Assembly: GCA_024228115.1 (NCBI GenBank)
Contig: JAAETT010000437.1
Location: forward strand, 1 to 45,326
Origin: a bacterium
Lineage (GTDB): Bacteria; Myxococcota_A; UBA9160; UBA6930
DNA length: 45,326 bases
Direction: 5' to 3'
Part shown: in pieces, positions 45,165 through 45,326 of the stretch
Position numbering within the stretch: the stretch's first letter is position 1
Layout of the letters: each line of letters begins with the position of its first letter
Notes under the pieces: generated by a model
The model's database searches: none
What the model was told of the DNA's origin: nothing
The model's input: only the letters and a program-made list of their open reading frames with translations
Position numbers and translations under genes: made by a program

Positions 45165-45326
45165 ATGTTGCGTCGGACTCCTCAACTCGAGCTTCCCCTT
45201 CGTGGCTGGGGTGGAAGGCGTGAGGGCGCTGGACGTAAGCGCGGTCCGAACCCTCGGGTGGCTCATCTCCAGCGAGCGCCGTTGGCTTCGCGGCATCCTT
45301 GCCACGTGACCTTGAAGGTCCGGCCC
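45165..45326 (+). CDS. REP-associated Y1 transposase (RAYT), N-terminal part only
   Basis: The first 54 codons run off the window edge. The sequence MLRRTPQLELPLRGWGG, then RREGAGRKRG and the ending ASRHPCHVTLKV matches the opening of the IS200-like REP-associated tyrosine transposases: an RQLELP-type start, a GGxRxGAGRKR basic motif and the HP-x-HVTL strand that opens the Y1 fold. The catalytic HUH pair and Tyr lie beyond the edge. These enzymes cut and move REP palindromes rather than themselves; the 47-bp inverted repeat at 14777-14873 is a candidate substrate type. No ribosome binding site; probably leaderless. Confidence 0.75.
   Translation, partial: MLRRTPQLELPLRGWGGRREGAGRKRGPNPRVAHLQRAPLASRHPCHVTLKVRP

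Overview
The window is GC-rich bacterial chromosome with tightly packed genes, many ATGA, GTGA and TTGA start/stop overlaps, and frequent GTG and TTG starts. Gene content and order point to a myxobacterium-like (Myxococcota, formerly deltaproteobacterial) lineage. The clearest sign is the run pilin-pilin-pilG-pilH-pilI-pilD, which matches the pilA-G-H-I-D order of Myxococcus xanthus. Other signs are perfect sigma-54 promoters, a fused gamma/alpha 2-oxoacid:ferredoxin oxidoreductase, and the fabF-rpiB-glyA-nrdR-ribD-ribH-nusB order. I cannot name the species.

Layout: 0.3-5.7 kb holds a YCF48-like beta-propeller lipoprotein, a REC-GAF-GGDEF c-di-GMP regulator, aspS and a LysM protein. 5.7-12 kb is a TCA-cycle block: an orphan C-terminal piece of isocitrate dehydrogenase, mdh, sucC and sucD on the plus strand, converging with korA-korB on the minus strand. 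12.2-20.5 kb holds an acidic protein of unknown function, a PilF-like TPR lipoprotein, a RodZ-like HTH protein, a 97-bp near-perfect palindrome, recO, glyQS, ppdK with a histone-H1-like tail, and a lipoprotein. 20.5-24 kb holds two related ECF-type sigma factors (the first behind a perfect sigma-54 promoter), a small unknown protein, a small protein kinase, a DEDD exonuclease and tRNA-Glu(CTC).

24-35.6 kb is the type IV pilus region: two tandem pilins, pilGHI, prepilin peptidase pilD, then three tandem paralogous lipoproteins that each join a sulfatase-like domain with Thr at the nucleophile position to a TPR tail. 35.6-44.9 kb holds a methyltransferase, tRNA-Gln(CTG), and housekeeping genes for fatty acid synthesis (yceD, rpmF, fabD, acpP, fabF), an RpiB-GlyA fusion, nrdR, ribD, ribH, nusB and an M17 peptidase N-terminal-domain protein. 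The right edge contains the first 54 codons of a REP-associated (Y1) transposase behind a sigma-70 promoter.

Two regulatory patterns tie regions together. (1) A sigma-28/FliA-like bipartite motif, roughly TnnAGnnn-N12-GCCGATyC, precedes the GGDEF regulator, both pilins and the first sulfatase-TPR gene with identical spacing, suggesting one surface/pilus regulon. (2) Sigma-54 promoters precede pilin 1 (with a palindromic enhancer site) and the first ECF sigma gene. The palindrome near 14.8 kb and the transposase at the right edge look like the two halves of a REP/RAYT system. I saw no CRISPR array, prophage, complete insertion sequence or rRNA.
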